From Candidatus Woesearchaeota archaeon CG_4_10_14_0_2_um_filter_33_13 (lineage in GTDB: Archaea; Nanobdellota; Nanobdellia; Woesearchaeales; GW2011-AR9): a DNA stretch of 39,165 nt. Positions 14,556-22,081 of the stretch are shown in pieces. Made by a program: the position numbers and the translations under genes. The stretch is from assembly GCA_002792115.1 (NCBI GenBank), contig PFNQ01000042.1, forward strand, positions 36,322 through 75,486. Direction: 5' to 3'. Numbering within the stretch: position 1 is the stretch's first letter; each line of letters begins with the position of its first letter. The notes beneath the pieces were generated by a model. It made no database searches and was not told the DNA's origin. It saw only the letters and a list, made by a program, of their open reading frames with translations.

Positions 14556-16412
14556 TTACTTTCTCTTAAACTTCTTTTCAAGTTCATCCATTGTAACTTT
14601 GATTAATACTGCTCTTCCATGCGGGCAAGTATATGGCAGTTTAGTTTTAGATAATTCTTCTAATAATCTTTGAATCTCTGGTATAGAGATTACATCTCCA
14701 GCCTTCACTGAGGCACGGCAAGCCATCCTGGTAATAATTTCTTCTTGTATTTGTTCAAACTTATTTTTACCTTCTCTAAGTTGGCCAAGAATGTCAAATA
14801 ACAACTCCTTGGCTTGTAATCTTCCAAAAACAGAGGGGACTGTTTTTATCAAAAAGGTATTCTCTCCAAATTCTTCTAACAAAAAACCGATTTGCTGCAA
14901 ATAATTTTTATTCTCCTGCAAAAATATTCTTTCTGCAGCAGAAAATTCCAAAATTTCTGATTTTAATAATCTTTGCACTGCAACTTCTTTATTAATAAAT
15001 TGCCGCATAAATCGTTCATACAACACTCTTTCTTCGACGACATGTTGGTCTATCAACAACATTCCTCCTTGAGTTTCAGCAATAAAGAATGTTTTATGAA
15101 TCTGTCCCAAAATCTTCATTGGTGGAAGTTTAATATTTCCTTCCACGAAATGTTCTTTTCTTTGTTCAGACACACAAACTTCTTCCTCGGGAGTAACGTA
15201 AGACTCTTCATCAAAATTGTTTAAATCATTTTGTAAACTCTTTTGTAGACCCCTTTCTGTGTTATCTTGAATGTTTCTATTATGTTGTAAGATTGTTTGA
15301 TCACTTTTTTCAAAAAGATATTTTGTTTCTTTACTTTGATTTATTATTTTTTCAAATTCTTTTGTTTTAGGTTTTCCAAAGGTTAATTGTTCTTCTTGAT
15401 CAATTGACATTATTGGGATTAAATTATTCTTTTCTAGTACTTCTTTAACTGCTTTTGTTATTGTTTCTTGTACCAACTCTTTTTGTTCAATTTTAATCTC
15501 AGTTTTGGCGGGATGTACATTAACATCAATCTTATTTGGACTTAATTCTAAGTTTAGTATGAACACTGGATGTTTACCAACAAATAATAAGGAATGATAA
15601 CCTTCATAAATAGCTTTACTAATCTCTTCACTTTTAACCCATCTTCCATTTACAAAAACTGATTGTTGATTTTTATCATTTCTTGCTTCGTTTGGTTTAG
15701 CAATAAATCCATTAATTTTTATGATTTCATCTTGATAATTTATTTCTAAAAGATTTTTTGCTAGTGATATTCCATAGATAGAAGCAATTTTATCTCTATA
15801 ATTCTTTACAGCAGGAGAGTTGATTAGATTATGGCCGTCATGATCTAATTTAAATGTTGTTTGACAGTTAAATAAAGCATAACGCAAGACCACTTCAACG
15901 ATATGTCTTAATTCTACTGCATCTGTTTTAAGAAATTTTTTTCTTGCTGGAGTATTAAAAAATAAATCTTGAACTTCAATTGTTGTTCCTTTATTTGCAC
16001 CAATCGGACCGGAACTTATTTCTTTCCCACCTTCTAATACTAAATTAAACCCTTCTAAAGTTTCAGCTTTTTTTGTTGTGATCCCTAATTTAGACACAGC
16101 AGCTATACTCGCTAAAGCTTCTCCTCTAAATCCTAACGTTTGAATTGCAAATAAATCGTCTGCAGAATTAATCTTACTTGTGGCGTGCCTTAAAACACAT
16201 TTTTTGGCATCTTCTTCCTCCATGCCTTCACCATTATCTTTAACTTTGATCAGTTTTTTCCCAGAATCTCTAATCTCAATATTGATGATTGTGGCTCCAG
16301 AATCTAAAGAGTTTTCCATCAACTCTTTAACTACAGAAGATGGCCTTTCAATTACTTCTCCAGCCGCAATTTTATTGATTAGATCTTCATCCAGAAGCTT
16401 AATTTTAGTCAT
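14556..16412 (-). CDS. mutL: DNA mismatch repair protein MutL with endonuclease motifs
   Basis: 618 aa, standard MutL length. The N-terminal GHKL ATPase has ELMENSLDSGAT, VKDNGEGM, LGFRGEALASI and DLFFNTPARKKF, followed by the transducer domain with VNGRWV. A Gln/Asn/Lys-rich linker spans about 335-425. The C-terminal dimer domain carries DQHVVEERVLYE, a form of the endonuclease motif DQHA-x2-E-x4-E with Val for Ala, plus ACRASVKAGD and CPHGRA, the other metal-site parts of endonuclease-type MutL. So it should be a nicking MutL as found in most bacteria other than E. coli. MutS is not in the window. MutL/MutS in archaea are patchy and thought to be of bacterial origin; transfer is inferred here, not shown. 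Confidence 0.95.
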   Translation of the reverse strand: MTKIKLLDEDLINKIAAGEVIERPSSVVKELMENSLDSGATIINIEIRDSGKKLIKVKDNGEGMEEEDAKKCVLRHATSKINSADDLFAIQTLGFRGEALASIAAVSKLGITTKKAETLEGFNLVLEGGKEISSGPIGANKGTTIEVQDLFFNTPARKKFLKTDAVELRHIVEVVLRYALFNCQTTFKLDHDGHNLINSPAVKNYRDKIASIYGISLAKNLLEINYQDEIIKINGFIAKPNEARNDKNQQSVFVNGRWVKSEEISKAIYEGYHSLLFVGKHPVFILNLELSPNKIDVNVHPAKTEIKIEQKELVQETITKAVKEVLEKNNLIPIMSIDQEEQLTFGKPKTKEFEKIINQSKETKYLFEKSDQTILQHNRNIQDNTERGLQKSLQNDLNNFDEESYVTPEEEVCVSEQRKEHFVEGNIKLPPMKILGQIHKTFFIAETQGGMLLIDQHVVEERVLYERFMRQFINKEVAVQRLLKSEILEFSAAERIFLQENKNYLQQIGFLLEEFGENTFLIKTVPSVFGRLQAKELLFDILGQLREGKNKFEQIQEEIITRMACRASVKAGDVISIPEIQRLLEELSKTKLPYTCPHGRAVLIKVTMDELEKKFKRK

Positions 16413-16602
16413 CTGTTTTTTGCGCTTGATAAATTTATAAAGTCTTTGGTGTTCTAGTGAATAATAACTTTTGTTTGACAGTATATTTTTCTTGTTGATG
16501 AATTACTTGTTAAGACGAGATGGTGAAGTGTAATAATCACTTATCGGATTACACAACTCAAAATGTTTTAAAAACAATGGTCTGGAATTTATAACATAAA
16601 CG

Positions 16603-16974
16603 ATGATAGAAGAAAATACGGAATCAAACAACAAAGCAAGGATACTTCTTTTTACTAGTCCAACCTGTCCTGCCTGTCCAAGTGCCAAAAGATTGATGCA
16701 AGAGTTCATAAAAGAGCGACAGGATATCATCTACGAAGACATTCCATTAATCTCAGCCCTTGCCCAAGAAAAGGCACAAAAATACGATGTGATGAGTGTT
16801 CCCACATTTATCATTCAAGGGGCGGGTTATGAGGGAAGTATTGGTTTATCTGGAAACCAAACTAAAGCAGTTTTGCATAAGTATGTTGATTTAGCTTTAG
16901 GTATTGGTAAACCTGAAGAATCTGTTAAAAAGAAAAGAAGCTTTAATCTTTTTGGGTTAAAGATTAAGTTGTAA
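16603..16974 (+). CDS. Thioredoxin-fold (glutaredoxin-like) protein
   Basis: 123 aa. After a short polar lead the strand ILLFTSPTCPACPSAKRLMQEF shows the redox motif CPAC at the start of the first long helix. The cis-Pro site is in VMSVPTFIIQG, as expected for thioredoxin folds. The C-terminal tail (EESVKKKRSFNLFGLKIKL) is basic and partly hydrophobic and might contact the membrane. It is likely a small cytoplasmic disulfide reductant or electron carrier. It begins a plus-strand run opposite mutL; TATA-like sequence TTTTAAAA lies about 33 nt before the ATG. The partner reductase is not in the window. Confidence 0.85.
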   Translation: MIEENTESNNKARILLFTSPTCPACPSAKRLMQEFIKERQDIIYEDIPLISALAQEKAQKYDVMSVPTFIIQGAGYEGSIGLSGNQTKAVLHKYVDLALGIGKPEESVKKKRSFNLFGLKIKL

Positions 16975-17032
16975 CCTGTGAGATTGGTTCATTATTTCTT
17001 TGATTACATAATTATTTCAAGCAAACAAAATC

Positions 17033-17040
17033 TTTTTAAA
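17033..17040 (+). promoter_or_regulatory. TATA box for the ZPR1-bpsA genes
   Basis: TTTTTAAA, centred 25.5 nt before the ZPR1 start codon, so the transcript should begin at or next to the ATG (leaderless). Confidence 0.6.
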
Positions 17041-17062
17041 CTGGTTTCTCTTTTCCAAACAA

Positions 17063-17575
17063 ATGGCAGAACTAAAAGGTCAGAAATGTTCATTTTGTAA
17101 CGAAAACAAGTTAGTACTTAGGGAAGATGAGGTAGAGATACCTCACTTTGGTCGTGTTTTTGTTTTATCAATGGAATGTGAAGCATGTGGTTATCGTAAA
17201 GCAGACTTAGAGCCTGCTGAGGAGAAAGATCCTTGTAAGTATACTTTTGAAGTTAAATCTGAAGATGATCTTAATGTGAAGGTGGTTAAGTCTTCTGACG
17301 CAACAGTTAAGATTCCTCATGTTATGACAATCGAGTCTGGTCCTGCTTCTGATGGTTACATTACTAATGTTGAAGGTTTATTGAATAGGGTTAAGCAGAT
17401 GATTGAGTCTTCTGTTGATGGTGAGGACGATGAAACGCTTAAGAAGAAAGGTAAGAATCTTGTCAAGAAGCTTAACAAAGTTCTTGTTGGCAGAGAGCCT
17501 TTGAAGATTATTCTAGAAGATCCAACTGGACATTCTGCAATTATCTCTGATAAGGCCCAAAAAAGTAAACTTTAA
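17063..17575 (+). CDS. Archaeal ZPR1-type zinc finger protein
   Basis: 170 aa, matching the single-module archaeal ZPR1 proteins. A four-Cys zinc finger (CSFCNENKLVLREDEVEIPHFGRVFVLSMECEACGYRKADL) is followed by the conserved ZPR1 beta domain with VKSSDATVKIPHVMTIESGPASDGYITNVEGLLNRV. Eukaryotic ZPR1 binds elongation factor eEF1A and helps it fold; the archaeal role is probably similar for aEF1A but is unproven. All Cys ligands are present. The stop codon is five bases from the start of the next gene, so the two are co-transcribed, although no pathway link is obvious. Confidence 0.92.
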   Translation: MAELKGQKCSFCNENKLVLREDEVEIPHFGRVFVLSMECEACGYRKADLEPAEEKDPCKYTFEVKSEDDLNVKVVKSSDATVKIPHVMTIESGPASDGYITNVEGLLNRVKQMIESSVDGEDDETLKKKGKNLVKKLNKVLVGREPLKIILEDPTGHSAIISDKAQKSKL

Positions 17576-17579
17576 AAGA

Positions 17580-18554
17580 ATGGAAAAACTACATCTATAC
17601 TTAACTTTATACCAAAAGCCTTTATCTTTCTGGGAATTGTTAAAAGTTACAGACGCCTATGGGTCGGATTTAATTAATCTTCTGAATCAAGAACTTAATA
17701 GTAAGCGGGTTCTTTACAAGAACTATAAGTTTTATCTATCTGAAAAGACTAGAAAAGAGACTAAACCATTTTATCATCCGGATTTAAAGTCTGAATATGA
17801 TTTGTATCTTAAGTGTGTAAAGCAAAGACCAGAGGTTAATGAATTGTTTTGGCAAGATTATCTTTCTCCTGAATCTGTCTTAACCAGGGTAAAGTTCTTA
17901 ATTTCTCATGCAGACATTCAAAACAAAAGAGTTTTGATTCTTGGTGATGATGATTTATTGAGTATTTTCTTAGCTGCTACAGGTCTGCCAAAAGAAGTTG
18001 TTGTTATTGAGATTGATGAAGCAGTACTAGATTATATTGATAGTGTTGCTACTAAACATAAATTAAAGATTAAAACAATCTCCTATAATGCTGCAGAACC
18101 TTTGCCGAGTAATCTTATTGGGAAAGTTGACACATTTATTACAGAACCAGTAGAAACTATTTTTGGTTTAAAGGCTTGTTTATCCCGTGGGGCGCAATCT
18201 TTAGTCCCTAACGGAAGTCTTTATTTTGGTCTGTCTAGAATTGATTCCACACTAAAAAAGTGGTATGAAATTCAGAAAATGTTAAATCAAATGAATCTTT
18301 GTATTACTGACTTGGTTAAGGGTATTGGTAAATATAAAGATCCAAAAGCTGAGCCAGAGTATTATCAACATTTGTTTTTATCAAAGAAAATTAATTTTCC
18401 TTTAACGACGCCTACATTAGATTTTTATGATAGTGCATTTATTAGGTGCAAGGCTGTGGGCAAGGCTAAACCGTTAATCAAAGGTAGTGTCAAATTTAAC
18501 AAATCTTTTTACCAGGACAATTCTGTGATGACTATGTATTTGGATAAAGAATAA
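17580..18554 (+). CDS. bpsA: BpsA-like aminopropyltransferase (branched-chain polyamine synthase family)
   Basis: 324 aa. An N-terminal winged-helix-like part (SFWELLKVTDAYGSDLINLL) precedes a Rossmann domain with VLILGDDDLLS and VVVIEIDEAVLDYID, typical of the DUF43/BpsA family, which adds aminopropyl groups from decarboxylated SAM to spermidine to make branched polyamines. speD, which makes the decarboxylated SAM, follows 79 nt downstream, supporting a polyamine role. The active-site segment expected as TDPPET-like reads TFITEPVETIFGLKACLSRG here, with Glu for Asp and Val for Pro (compared from memory of the family). That may alter activity or substrate. The symbol is given by family and context; a plain spermidine-synthase activity is possible. 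Confidence 0.78.
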   Translation: MEKLHLYLTLYQKPLSFWELLKVTDAYGSDLINLLNQELNSKRVLYKNYKFYLSEKTRKETKPFYHPDLKSEYDLYLKCVKQRPEVNELFWQDYLSPESVLTRVKFLISHADIQNKRVLILGDDDLLSIFLAATGLPKEVVVIEIDEAVLDYIDSVATKHKLKIKTISYNAAEPLPSNLIGKVDTFITEPVETIFGLKACLSRGAQSLVPNGSLYFGLSRIDSTLKKWYEIQKMLNQMNLCITDLVKGIGKYKDPKAEPEYYQHLFLSKKINFPLTTPTLDFYDSAFIRCKAVGKAKPLIKGSVKFNKSFYQDNSVMTMYLDKE

Positions 18555-18633
18555 CTCTTCTTTTTCTTTAATAATACCAAAAACTTTTTAAAAAAAACCT
18601 CAATTTAACAAAAGATGAACTCAAACGAGGACG

Positions 18634-18975
18634 ATGAAAGTGGCAGTCGGTACTCATGTGCTTGGGAACCTTTACGGCTGTCCAAAACAACTGCTTAAAA
18701 AAGTTAATGTAGTCAAAGCTATCCTCGAGAAGACAGTAACGGAAGCAAAATTTAATTCTGTGGGAAATGTATTTCATCAGTTTACTCCCTTTGGAGTCAC
18801 TGGAGTATTTATTTTAACTGAATCCCACCTTAGTATTCATACTTGGCCAGAAAAGAATTTTGCAACTGTTGATGTCTTTACTTGTGGTAAAGAAGGAAAT
18901 GCTGAGATTGGGTTTGAGATTCTTTGTAAATATTTTAAACCCAACAAAGTAGAAAAGCAGGTTGTTCACCGATAA
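18634..18975 (+). CDS. speD: S-adenosylmethionine decarboxylase proenzyme
   Basis: 113 aa, the short prokaryotic (SpeH/SpeD2) form. The self-cleavage region reads ESHLSIHTWPEKNFATVDVFTCG; cleavage is expected at ES in ESH to give a pyruvoyl group on the new Ser end, and the His and Cys of IHTWPE and FTCG assist. The N-terminal VGTHVLGNLYGCPKQLL matches the family, with Asn for the usual Asp before LYGC. The start ATG has GAGG five bases upstream, and a TATA box TTTTTAAAA about 40 nt upstream gives it its own promoter. It supplies the aminopropyl donor for the preceding enzyme. Confidence 0.94.
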   Translation: MKVAVGTHVLGNLYGCPKQLLKKVNVVKAILEKTVTEAKFNSVGNVFHQFTPFGVTGVFILTESHLSIHTWPEKNFATVDVFTCGKEGNAEIGFEILCKYFKPNKVEKQVVHR

Positions 18976-19004
18976 TTTTTTATTTTTTTGTTATCATTAA
19001 TACT

Positions 19005-19400
19005 TTACTTTCTAGAATTATTTTGATCTTTACCCTCTTTAAAAACTTGAGCAAGATCAATGATATACTTTCCTTCCTCTAACTTTATAACTAAAGGATC
19101 TTTCTTAAAGAGATGTACTAAATCTAGTTCATACTTTCCTGGGCGAAGAACACGAATAGCTTCTAATTCTAAGATGACTGGTTTGTTTGGGTCTTCAGTT
19201 TTAACATTCAACATGTTAGTAACATCTTTCTCAATTTGTACCTTATCCTCACTAGAAAGGTTACTAACTAACTTTTGTCCTTCTTCAACATCCTTTTTTT
19301 TGATGTAAAAAAATAATCTAGCGCCACAGCTGCACCCTTTAAGAATTTCTTGTGCCCCATCTGGATAGAGGGTATTACATCTTACGCATTGGTGTGGCAT
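19005..19400 (-). CDS. Zn-ribbon protein (DUF2072/COG3364-like)
   Basis: 131 aa. It starts with a zinc ribbon CVRCNTLYPDGAQEILKGCSCGARLFFYI, then a linker, then a beta-rich C-terminal part with two similar strands-and-turn units (VLRPGKYELDLVHLFKKDPLV and KLEEGKYIIDLAQVFKEGK), which look like a small internal duplication. It precedes the end of the speD gene convergently and sits last in the order GTPase, DUF2073, Zn-ribbon. That trio is conserved in many archaea, which supports a shared but unknown role. Family naming is from memory. Confidence 0.75.
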   Translation of the reverse strand: MPHQCVRCNTLYPDGAQEILKGCSCGARLFFYIKKKDVEEGQKLVSNLSSEDKVQIEKDVTNMLNVKTEDPNKPVILELEAIRVLRPGKYELDLVHLFKKDPLVIKLEEGKYIIDLAQVFKEGKDQNNSRK

Positions 19401-19441
19401 TATGACAATAAAGTAACCTTACTTTTTAACCTTTTTGCAAC

Positions 19442-19849
19442 TTATTTCCTATTTCTTGTTCTAGTCTTACCGTTACCATTACCATTTTCTTTGGTAAATA
19501 GCTCGATTTTGTCTGGATTTTGTTCAATTTTTTTAACAACCGAAGCTGGTCCAATAATAGTCATTCCTTGTCTATCACCTAAAAGTACACTAGCAAAAAC
19601 ACCTTTCATTTTTTGACTGAGATTTTGTTTATTTCTGTCTGGATAAACAACACTGATCTCAATTCCTTTAAATTTTGGAGAAATCTCTTCCATAGTAATT
19701 TCAATTAAGTCGGCTTCTTCTTCTCTTCTTAACCGACCTTCCATTATTACAATTTTATTTTCCTTTACAATATTAATCAGCTTAGTAATCCTTTTAGCTG
19801 AACTGAGTGTTTCTATATCTGAATAAGGAACAAATTGAAATGTAACCAT
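19442..19849 (-). CDS. DUF2073-like conserved archaeal protein
   Basis: 135 aa, alpha/beta, starting MVTFQFVPYSDIETLSSAKRITKLINIVKENKIVIMEGRLRREEEADLIEITME. The RLRREEE(A/T) segment and the following ISPKFKGIEISVVYP and RQGMTIIGPASVVKKIEQNPDKIELFT fit the archaeal DUF2073 family as I recall it. The tail NGNGNGKTRTRNRK is low-complexity and basic. It lies between the GTPase and the Zn-ribbon gene, the usual context. The Lys/Arg-rich tail and the neighbouring GTPase suggest a ribosome or RNA link, which is inference only. Confidence 0.75.
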   Translation of the reverse strand: MVTFQFVPYSDIETLSSAKRITKLINIVKENKIVIMEGRLRREEEADLIEITMEEISPKFKGIEISVVYPDRNKQNLSQKMKGVFASVLLGDRQGMTIIGPASVVKKIEQNPDKIELFTKENGNGNGKTRTRNRK

Positions 19850-19943
19850 TTTTGCGCTAACCTCTTTACTGCCTCTTTTTTTAATAGTAATAATTTGGGG
19901 TATTTAAAGTTTGTTTTTTATTATATGCTTCTGATTATAGAGC

Positions 19944-20582
19944 TTACTTAACAACCTTAAACAATGTTTCGTAAAAATCTTCTATGTTCTTGCCATACTT
20001 TGCTGAAATCCCCACAACTTCGTATTGTGGAAACGCTGCTTTTATCACGTCAATACTTGATTTTTTTAAGTCGACTTTATTTGCAGCAATCAGAACTGGA
20101 ATATTCCTTGCTTGTAAATTACCCATAATTGTAATGTTAACTTGTGAATAGGGATCTCTAGTAGCATCAAGAACAACAACTACAGAATCCATGTTGTCTA
20201 ACCATTTAATAGAGTCAATCACTCCTTTAGTTGCTTCTTTGGCTCTGTCTTTAGCTTCTTTTTTGTTCATCCCTTTACGCAAGAAATCTTCATAATCGAT
20301 TTTTGTAGCAATTCCGGGTGTATCAACCAATGAGAAAGTTAACTCTCTACCTTTTTTGTTTTTTATACTAACTTGCTCTTTAATCTTGATTTCTCTTGTC
20401 TCGTGAGCAATATGTGAAACAGAAGACATCTCTTCTCCTAACCAGTCTAAACAGATACGGTTAGCTAAAGTAGACTTTCCTCCATTAGGCGGTCCATATA
20501 ACCCTAATTTGACGTGATTTTTTTTAGCGAACGGATTAAACTTTAATTTACTGAAAAGATTCTTGAAAAAATTCTTTACCAT
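19944..20582 (-). CDS. Era-like GTP-binding protein
   Basis: 212 aa. After a basic amphipathic N-terminus (MVKNFFKNLFSKLKFNPFAKKN) the G domain has G1 GPPNGGKS, G3 DTPG, G4 NKVD and G5 SAKYG; a Thr for G2 may be in AHETREI. The order places it in the TRAFAC class near Era/Obg-type GTPases. It lacks an Era-style KH domain, ending right after G5 and one helix. The basic amphipathic start could bind membrane or RNA. It is first of the conserved trio with DUF2073 and Zn-ribbon genes. Gly in GPPNGGKS departs from the common GxxxxGKS spacing only in the free x positions, so GTP binding should be intact. Confidence 0.88.
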   Translation of the reverse strand: MVKNFFKNLFSKLKFNPFAKKNHVKLGLYGPPNGGKSTLANRICLDWLGEEMSSVSHIAHETREIKIKEQVSIKNKKGRELTFSLVDTPGIATKIDYEDFLRKGMNKKEAKDRAKEATKGVIDSIKWLDNMDSVVVVLDATRDPYSQVNITIMGNLQARNIPVLIAANKVDLKKSSIDVIKAAFPQYEVVGISAKYGKNIEDFYETLFKVVK

Positions 20583-20688
20583 TGACTTTCAACCCCTCTT
20601 TGTACTAGTAAAAGATTTCTTGGCCATTATTAAAGTTTTTGGTGATGGAGTAGTAATAATGTAGCCTTAACTTTCTGTTATTCTTGTT

Positions 20689-21993
20689 TTAATCACTTCT
20701 GACATCATCTTTCCGATCTTGGAAATAACTATTGACCAAGTCTCGATTTATTCCAGCTTGGATGCTTAGCTCTTTTTTAAGCCGAGGCAAAGCTTTTTCT
20801 TCAATTTGTCTGACTCTTTCTCTAGTTAGGTTAAAGATTAAACCACATTCTTCTAAAGTCATTCCTCCTGTTTCAACTGCATCCAACATACAACTATGTT
20901 CTACCTCTAGAAAGTTCCAGCCGGGATAATAAATTGTTAATTCTCCTCTTGTACCTTCGGTAGTTAAACACATTCCCATGTTGTATGGGCAAGTAAAATA
21001 GGGACATGGGCGAGGAACGTGATAGCAGTCTATCCTTGCTTGTGGTCTTAATCTTTCTAATTCTGCTAAATCCTTAGTAGTAACTTCTTCATCATTTAAC
21101 TTTTCAAAAAAAGGTAACCCCTCAAAATAATCTCCATCAATCGATGATGATCTAGAAACTTTTTTGACTAAGGTTTCTCCTCTTCCCGCGCTTCTACTTG
21201 TAAATCGTTTGTTACGATCAGCTCTAATGACCTTTGCTTCTTTATCTGAGGGAAAAGAGCTTGGTTGATATAATAATGATAACTCTTCTTCTCGGAGCTC
21301 TATTTTTATTACTCTATCTTTTTCAAGTCCTAACTTTATTAGGCGTGCAACTAATTCTTCTTCGACTACATCCATTCTTCTTGCTAAATCTTTCAAATCA
21401 GAATCAGAAATAGAATAGGGGTATCTTCTGTTTGCGAACATTAAGGAACCTTTTGCATCATGTAAGATGTAGCGATCGATATCTCCGTCTACATCTTTTT
21501 TATCTAGAATTCTTAAAGCAAGCTGATCATCTCTGTTTCTAACTAAGTAAACTAAGTCTCTTTCTCTGCCTGGCCAACGATAAGGAATACTTCTAACAAT
21601 AGCAATTCGTCTTATTGTTGATTCTGGTTCGGTATTGTGAGCAGAGATTCGGCTTAGTCTTACTTCGTAGGGAACAAATGTTGCTGGGTCGGTTTCAAGA
21701 AAAACAGTCTTGAGCAATTCTTGTCTGGCCTCTAGGAATCTGGTTCTAGCAGCAACTCTACCGGTTATACTACTTTGCAAAGCTTCTAGTTCCGTTCTTC
21801 TTCTGGCTCTTTCTCTCTCTTTCTCTTTTTCAGAGTATTCTCTTTGCAATTGTTCTAATAACGGTGATGTTGTAGGTCGAGGAGAAACGATTTTTCTTTT
21901 TGAAGGTCTTGAAACTATCTTTTCTTCCGATGCCGGTTCAGTTATTTTTTTTTTCTGGTAGAGCTTCGTAAGCAACTGTTGCTCCACTTTCAA
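20689..21993 (-). CDS. Sigma-70 region 4-like DNA-binding protein (frame interrupted near the start)
   Basis: 434 aa as an open frame from a TTG. Residues 40-100 are charged and helical. Two about 55-aa modules follow (about 106-157 and 190-243; the second has SDLKDLARRMDVVEEELVARLIKLGL, HTH-like). Residues 323-342 are Cys-rich (CYHVPRPCPYFTCPYNMGMC), then EVEHSCMLDAVETGG leads into MTLEECGLIFNLTRERVRQIEEKAL, which matches sigma-70 region 4.2. This C-terminal arrangement resembles a bacterial/phage family of sigma-4-like proteins with a PRPCPxxxC motif. Archaea use TBP/TFB, so it is probably a transcription regulator, not a true sigma factor. The TTG lacks support; the natural start is likely the ATG at 22081 in another frame, joined at the A10 run at 21945-21954. 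Confidence 0.8.
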   Translation of the reverse strand: MKVEQQLLTKLYQKKKITEPASEEKIVSRPSKRKIVSPRPTTSPLLEQLQREYSEKEKERERARRRTELEALQSSITGRVAARTRFLEARQELLKTVFLETDPATFVPYEVRLSRISAHNTEPESTIRRIAIVRSIPYRWPGRERDLVYLVRNRDDQLALRILDKKDVDGDIDRYILHDAKGSLMFANRRYPYSISDSDLKDLARRMDVVEEELVARLIKLGLEKDRVIKIELREEELSLLYQPSSFPSDKEAKVIRADRNKRFTSRSAGRGETLVKKVSRSSSIDGDYFEGLPFFEKLNDEEVTTKDLAELERLRPQARIDCYHVPRPCPYFTCPYNMGMCLTTEGTRGELTIYYPGWNFLEVEHSCMLDAVETGGMTLEECGLIFNLTRERVRQIEEKALPRLKKELSIQAGINRDLVNSYFQDRKDDVRSD

Positions 21994-22081
21994 TAAGACG
22001 CAATTGTGTTAGTAATATATCTAATTCTGGCAAATTACTTGGAAGAGGAAACTCAGTAATAATTTCAGCTAATGCTAACAT
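21938..22081 (-). pseudogene. Probable true N-terminus of the sigma-4-like gene, out of frame
   Basis: A 47-codon frame starts at ATG 22081 (MLALAEIITEFPLPSNLPEL...) with GGGG six bases upstream as a Shine-Dalgarno site and overlaps the end of the preceding gene by 17 nt, as expected in an operon. It runs into ten A residues and then stops. If the run were nine A, it would join the 434-aa frame as ...ALPEKKITEPASEEK. So it is best read as the severed first part of that gene. Confidence 0.6.
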
